64,000 bases of DNA from Typha latifolia (Eukaryota > Streptophyta > Magnoliopsida > Poales > Typhaceae), in NCBI GenBank assembly GCA_019914945.1, contig CM034100.1, positions 323,209 through 387,208 of the forward strand. The letters run 5' to 3'. A model generated the notes under the pieces. It saw only the letters and a list, made by a program, of their open reading frames with translations. It was not told the origin of the DNA and ran no database searches. A program made the position numbers and the translations under genes. Positions 58,795 to 64,000 of this stretch are shown piece after piece (the first letter of the stretch is position 1; every line of letters starts with the position of its first letter).

Positions 58795-60848
58795 TTAACA
58801 CTTGGGAAGATCAGACGGTGGAGGAGGCAACTTCTGATTAGGAAGCGGCCCATCGTTCACCACCCACGCCATCTTCAATCCCCAGCTCGTGTGCACTTCC
58901 AGGTGGCAATGCATGAACCATACGCCTGCCAAAGTAAGATAACAAATCATATCATATATAGCTCAATAATCTAGCTCACTAGGACCAAACGGAAAAAAGG
59001 AAAAAAGAGATTAAACTTAGATTACCAGGGTTATCAGCTAAGAAGCGGACTGCGACCCAACCCCCATCAGGAACCCCAACCGTGTTCCTCTCGACCGGGT
59101 CGACCAAATTAAACTTGGATGGGTCCTTGCTCGGGTCGTAGTTCCCAAATCCTTGGCCTAGTACGAAGAAATTAAAGCCATGCAGGTGCAATGGATGGCT
59201 CTCGGCGCCTTGGATGCTCGTGTCCTGCATCACTAGCTCAACACTAGTGTTAAACGGCAACACTACCACCTTAGTCCCATTGGTGACAAACGTGTTGTTC
59301 GGTGGAGTCCCTGTGTAGTTAAATGGAAATGGAGGGGTTATAGGGAAGTCAGTCGTGTATACCCCCTTCGATTGCCCAAAGTAGTGAGCTTGGAGGAGAG
59401 CTGTGGTCGGTAGAGTCCATGACACGTTGTTGACCGTGGCAGTGAATTTTGTGCCATTAGGCCCTTGGCATGTTTGGTTCTTAGGGCAAGGTTTGGTCCC
59501 AAGACCTACGGTGAAGAAGAACCGCTTGTCGACGGTCTGCGGCACGTTCGCCGGAAACTGCGCGCTAGCGAGGCTTCTTAACTTCCCTGTAAAGTTCGCG
59601 GCGAACGCGGTGTCGTTAAAGTTGGGTAGCTTGGGTGTGAGGAGTGGGAGTTTGGAAGAAGAGGAGGATGCACGGAGTGGATTAACGTATTCGAGAATCC
59701 CAGCGACCGTCGTGTTGTCGAAGGTACCGGAGGCGGTGGTGGCGTACGGTCTAGCGGTCATCAGGTAGGTGGCGTTCGGGGCTGACGGCTTCGTGCGCAG
59801 GAGGACGTTGTAGGTCTGCCCGGGGGTTATCAGGAGGATGTCGGTGTCCAACGGTTTTACGTAGACGGCGTCGGCGTCGACGACGGTGAGGTTGTGGCCG
59901 GCGATGCTGAAGAATAGTTCATCGTTGAGTGCAGCGTTGATCATCCGGAGAAGGTACGTCTTCCCGGCCTTCACCTTTAACTTGAACGTATCTGATATAT
60001 ATATATATATATATAATACATATAAAATTATTAGCACGTACGTATTACGTAATCTTCTCTTTTTTTTTTTTGGAAGCTTAAATTAATATGTGAAGTTTAC
60101 CTTTAGTAGTCGAGCAATTGTATAATGGGCCAGGAAGCCCATTAATGGTATAGGCATCTGAGACATTTGGGCCTGCTCCGGTTTGAAGAGACTGGGCAAT
60201 GACTGCCTCTGGATCCACATTAAACCACTCCCCTGTTGTTGTCGTTGTTAATTGTTGTTATAATGTTATCTAGATATTATTACTTAGATTTTAAAGAGAT
60301 TAAGCTAGTAATTACCGAAGATGATGGGGATTTCCTTGTAGGGCTTAATGAAGGGGTAAGGGACACCAAGCTTTGGGAGGATTATGATGGGCCCATATAC
60401 GGAAGACCTCATCCATGAGATGTGTGCATGCCACCATAGAGTCCCTCTTTGCCCTACGATGGTGAAGTTGTACACATAGCTTTGCCCCGTCTGAATGGGG
60501 CATTGGGTCACATAGGACGGCCCATCGGACCATCCACTTCGCAGTTGCCGAACTCCATGCCTACTCGCCCATCACCCATATTAATGTAACATGTTAGTCA
60601 ATAGTAGTCATGCATGCATGCATGCATGCATTTGAGTGTCTATATAAAGTAGTTGATGAGAGTAATAAACGTTACCAGTGTAGAGTGACGTTATTTGGAA
60701 TATGGTTAACCACCTTGACGATCACACGGTCGCCTTCCCTCGCGACGATCCTCGGACCGGGCATCCGGCCATTCACCGTCGCGACGCTCCTCGTGTGGCA
60801 TAGTCGTGTAATGTTCTTCAACCTTATCTACGGAAGCAATCAACAAAC

Positions 60849-60906
<58 letters not shown>

Positions 60907-61029
60907 ACATATGGTAAATATTTAAATACGTACATCAAACTTGTAATTCCTCGTCGTGGTTGCGAATGAGAGATGTGGCAATGCGAATAAGATGCTCAGC
61001 GTCAGAGCGATAAAAGTGGCCGCAGTCAT
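58795..61029 (-). CDS. Laccase (multicopper oxidase, LAC4/LAC17-like)
   Basis: Secreted multicopper oxidase that oxidises monolignols with oxygen during lignin polymerisation in the cell wall. Six exons: 61029-60934, 60827-60676, 60560-60316, 60232-60101, 59991-59026 and 58925-58795, all GT-AG and in phase, encoding 573 aa, the usual laccase length. A signal peptide is visible at residues 1-24 ([20 protein letters not shown]). All four copper-binding segments are present: [26 protein letters not shown] and [12 protein letters not shown], with Leu at the type-1 axial position. Many N-x-S/T glycosylation sites occur. The protein ends DLPKC, typical of plant laccases. The mRNA contains a miR397 target site. 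The start ATG at 61029 is the first in frame before the signal peptide. Confidence 0.97.
59922..59942 (-). promoter_or_regulatory. miR397 target site in the laccase coding sequence
   Basis: The plus strand here reads TCGTTGAGTGCAGCGTTGAT then C. That is the conserved miR397 sequence (TCATTGAGTGCAGCGTTGAT then G) except at positions 3 and 21. The laccase mRNA is therefore complementary to miR397 at 19 of 21 positions, with a full match across the cleavage site. It encodes part of the conserved INAALND segment, where miR397 is known to target lignin laccases. Confidence 0.85.
59995..60015. repeat. (TA)n microsatellite in a laccase intron
   Basis: An AT run directly next to the acceptor of laccase exon 5 (exon starts at 59991). 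Confidence 0.9.
60609..60631. repeat. (GCAT)n repeat in a laccase intron
   Basis: A TGCA/GCAT tetranucleotide run in intron 2 of the laccase gene. Confidence 0.9.
60849..60904. repeat. Compound (TA)n(GA)n microsatellite in laccase intron 1
   Basis: A TA run followed directly by a GA run, together filling most of the short first intron (60828-60933). Confidence 0.93.
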
Positions 61030-61155
61030 CTCGATCGATCGTTCTTGCTATAGTAACCTCTTTCACTAGCTAGCTAAGAGTTGGAGGAGGAGTGGTGGTG
61101 GACTTTAGAACTAGATATGCTCAGGTTGATGGATGGTAGGGTGGTGTTATATGTG

Positions 61156-61163
61156 TATATATA
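61156..61163 (-). promoter_or_regulatory. TATA box of the laccase gene
   Basis: TATATATA on the minus strand, 127 bp upstream of the laccase start codon. Inferred from position. Confidence 0.55.
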
Positions 61164-61169
61164 GGAGGT

Positions 61170-63640
61170 GGGGTTCGGATGTGTTTGGTTGATTAGGTGA
61201 TGATAATGATGAAACAGGATGCAAATGTACTCAAATTGGAATCGCTTTTTTCTTCTTCTTCTTCTTCTTCTTCTTCAGATAGATGTCTTGTCGAGTAGGT
61301 CAGGAGTTGGGTCGAGCTGAACTTTAGAGTGCTGATAAAGTAAACAAACTTTTTGAATCGTGATTAAGTTGATTTCACACACTTAGATCATTAATTATTA
61401 TTATATATATTTGAAACTCAATCACTGTGTGATTGATATACAGCAACCTTTGCAACAGTAACGTACGTACTATATATATATATATATATTGACATGCATG
61501 TTGAAACTTTCTAATAGTATCTACAGCATATCTCGTTCTTTTAACCCCAGGATTATTAATTATTTTTTGTAACTACACTTCTGCATGCGGTTGTAGAGAA
61601 TCCACTGACAATTTTCAAAAGATGGCCAAGAATCTTATTTGTTTGATCCCTAGCTCTACCTAGGAGATTCGTTTACAATCTCGCAAGCAACCTATATCTA
61701 GATAGCATAGAACATTGATAGGGTCGTTGTTCCTGGAGCTAGTTGAAACCAACTGCAATACCTCCTTCCTAAGTGATTCTTCTAATCTATCTGCCATCCA
61801 CCTTGCATGTGGCCCCCCACCCCTTCAAACCTACTCGTTTCCGTTTGTCTTAATTATTAAGAAAACACTTAGCTTTTCATTTCGCACACACATGGTTATA
61901 GCTAGTAATCCCATCTCTAAGCGAGTGTTGTTTGATTTCTTGTGATTATAGTTTGTTTCTGTGATGTTTTTAGTTACTATTCCTTGATTGAAACATCCAA
62001 CCATATGTCTCTTGCGACAAGAGCACACCGTTTAGGCAAATATTTATATATGATTGTCCGGATAACGATGTTAATTTATCCACGTAAATCATTGATATTC
62101 TACAACGACTTCACTACTGTGACATGAAGTGGGTGGTGTTCGAGTGAGGATCTAAAATTATCTTTTACGCAAGTTTTGGTACGTACGAAATACGTACATA
62201 GAGTTGATTAATGTTGGTTAGTAGCGAATTAACTCGAAATTTTATTACCTCACCAAGTCGACATGAACTGGCCTAGACATAACTCTCCGAGATTTTGAAC
62301 TACAAGCTGAACTATGAATGGATTGCTTTGCTCTATGTGTGAAAGAAGTGCATCTATATATATATATACCATCAATGCCTCAAATTCTTTCTACTTACGA
62401 TTGGCATAAGATATCTTGGAGTGTTATCCTAAGATTGATATAGGAGTGACAAACAGGTGGGATCTTGCTTGAGTTTGGGTCAAGTTCAAGCCAACGTGAA
62501 CACAACTCATTTATTAAACGAGTTAGAATATTAAACACGAGACATATAAGTTACTTGTGTTATAAACGTATTATTTGGATAATAAATGCACTATTTGGGT
62601 TATAATTGGGTTATCGTGTTAATTTTAATGAGTTAATGAATCATAAACAGATTAAACTTAAATGAGGTAAAAGAGTTAAAGTAATAAACACTAAACCATT
62701 TAGTACTCGAGTTAAGCATGCCAATCCGTTTATAATATAAACTTGATTATATTAAACTCAAATTCGTTGAAAACTTTTGGTAGATCTATGCACAGGTAGC
62801 CCTATCTGCTTATCCTTTTTTTTTTATTCCATTGGGTCGATTAGGATCGGGTTTAAATTATGAGACCTAATCTATATATAATTGAGTGAGGCTTGGATTT
62901 GTAATGACCAACTTGACCTAATCTTGCCCAATATTATATTTATTTTAGACATAAAATTTAATATATTTGGGCATTTTAATATCTATTAAGTTAAGATTTC
63001 ATATTGTTAGCGGAGCAGATCAAGCCTAAGCTCAATCCCGACCTGGCTCTTTTACAAGTTAATGTGTTAGGCTTGGATCAAGCTTCAATGACATACGGCA
63101 AGCTTAAATTTTTTTTTTAAAAAAGAACAATGCTTGGGCCTGCCAAAATTCATTGAGCTTGGATTGGGCTAGACTCGAACCTAATCCAAATTGAAGAATG
63201 TTCAAGTCTATGTTGAGAATCCTATCGAGTTATCAGGTCGGATCAAACAACTCTCAACCCTAGTCTAATTTGAAAATAAGAGTTCCCGCGATCGCTCATC
63301 AAGCTTAGTGACGTCAATATGAGAAAGTTATGACCTTTGAAATATAGTACATATTCTACACTAACTACGAGTGTATCTAATTATGATTTCGTAGGATAGG
63401 TGAGTTGGACAATATGTACAATAATTATTATAGAATGTAATTTACTCACTTTTCTCGTTTTAGCAAGAAATGACGTAAGCCAAAGAATCACCGGATGTGC
63501 TCGTATTTACTTGTGGTAACGACAAAATTTTTCCCGTACTTCTATGTTATACCGTCTACGTGTTTCAATCGTATCAATTAGATTAATGTGACCTAGAATA
63601 ACAATGATTTATCCGCGAGTAATCTTATTGTATTTAGGTC
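61170..63640. other. Intergenic region downstream of window-edge gene promoter, with degenerate repeats
   Basis: Between the laccase promoter and the last gene. It contains a (CTT)n run (61251-61276), a TA run (61470-61490), and from about 62440 to 63260 degenerate sequence rich in phrases such as TTGGGTCAAG, AACTCAATT and AAGCTCAATCCCGACC. This style is typical of decayed retrotransposon LTRs. No ends or coding parts were recognised. Confidence 0.45.
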
Positions 63641-63649
63641 TATAAATAT
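63641..63649 (+). promoter_or_regulatory. TATA box of the window-edge gene
   Basis: TATAAATAT, 112 bp upstream of the ATG at 63753. Confidence 0.55.
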
Positions 63650-63752
63650 TCGCAAAATTCTTCACTCTATCATATACCTTAGACAATAGTGTATACCTTA
63701 GACAACAGTGTCGTAGCTCAAAAGAGAGATTATAGTTTAGGTGTGTGTAGCA

Positions 63753-64000
63753 ATGGAGAAAGGAAAGATGATTGATCTAAATGCCTATCCTCCTAGCTCC
63801 CCATCATCCGATTCATCGCCCCCTAGCTCTATTAGAAGAAATTTCAATATTTCATCGCCTAATCAGAATGAAGATAATGTTGAGCCGGCGAATGAATATC
63901 AAAGCGAAAGGCGTGAGGAGAAGGTATATGATTTCAACCAAAAAAGTGAAAGACTTTCTACTCTACACTTACTAAATATTTTGTGACCATCAATATCCTT
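63753..64000 (+). CDS. First exon of an unidentified gene (truncated by the window end)
   Basis: An ATG at 63753 opens a frame beginning MEKGKMIDLNAYPPSSPSSD. It continues Ser/Pro-rich and then acidic and polar (NEDNVEPANEYQSERREEK). A TATA box lies at 63641-63649. A splice donor AAG|GTATATG occurs at about 63923, so the coding exon may end there. Read straight through, the frame stops at 63986. I do not recognise the product. The disordered N-terminus with an MIDLN-type opening could precede a DNA-binding domain, for example a FAR1-related protein, but nothing visible proves that. Confidence 0.4.

Noticed and set aside
1..64000. tRNA genes, rRNA, CRISPR arrays, prophage or bacterial insertion sequences
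   Set aside because: None recognised by eye on either strand; the window is eukaryotic nuclear DNA. tRNAscan-SE would be needed to exclude a degenerate tRNA.

Overview
This window is nuclear DNA from a flowering plant. The genes are intron-rich with AT-rich introns, there are LTR retrotransposons and many (GA)n and (TA)n microsatellites, and the coding base composition is moderate. I infer a non-grass monocot (palm-like) genome, but the sequence alone does not fix the species. I rebuilt the splicing by hand from GT/GC-AG sites, reading-frame phase and family conservation. No prokaryotic, CRISPR, tRNA or rRNA features were seen.

Layout. 0-5 kb: an intact seven-exon TOC75 gene, the protein-import channel of the chloroplast outer envelope. 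7-9 kb: a P-type PPR gene on the minus strand that has no in-frame ATG at its natural N-terminus. 10-12.8 kb: a decayed 2-oxoglutarate/Fe(II) dioxygenase pseudogene (SRG1-like). 13.2-19.5 kb: a nested transposon pair, with a 363-bp-LTR Ty3 chromovirus inserted in a larger solo LTR; both target-site duplications are visible. 19.5-24.6 kb: repeats, including a 3.4-kb block that is A-rich on the plus strand and contains a tandem duplication, followed on the minus strand by a possible promoter and first exon. 25.8-32.5 kb: a complete nine-exon PUMILIO gene on the minus strand.

37.9-39.1 kb: an RDUF1/2-type RING-H2 E3 ligase. 41.8-42.3 kb: a small, probably plastid, membrane protein with a DnaJ-type zinc finger. 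43.3-46.1 kb: an SDIR1 RING-H2 E3 with an apparent GC-AG intron. 46.6-47.7 kb: a ZIP metal transporter on the minus strand, convergent with SDIR1. 48.9-51.1 kb: an FHY1/FHL phytochrome-A shuttle gene. 53.9-54.1 kb: a DVL/ROT4 small-polypeptide gene (minus). 56.3-56.4 kb: a MIR172 hairpin (minus). 58.8-61.0 kb: a six-exon laccase (minus) carrying a miR397 target site. 63.75 kb to the end: the first exon of an unidentified gene.

The genes look like ordinary dispersed plant genes rather than an operon-like cluster. Some functional themes recur: plastid biogenesis (TOC75, the zinc-finger protein), ABA/drought E3 ligases (RDUF and SDIR1, about 4 kb apart), and small-RNA or small-peptide developmental control (MIR172, DVL, miR397-laccase). 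I found no convincing new biological system. The most useful hidden items are the MIR172 precursor, the DVL peptide gene, the miR397 site, the nested transposons with both TSDs, and the unexplained strand-asymmetric block.
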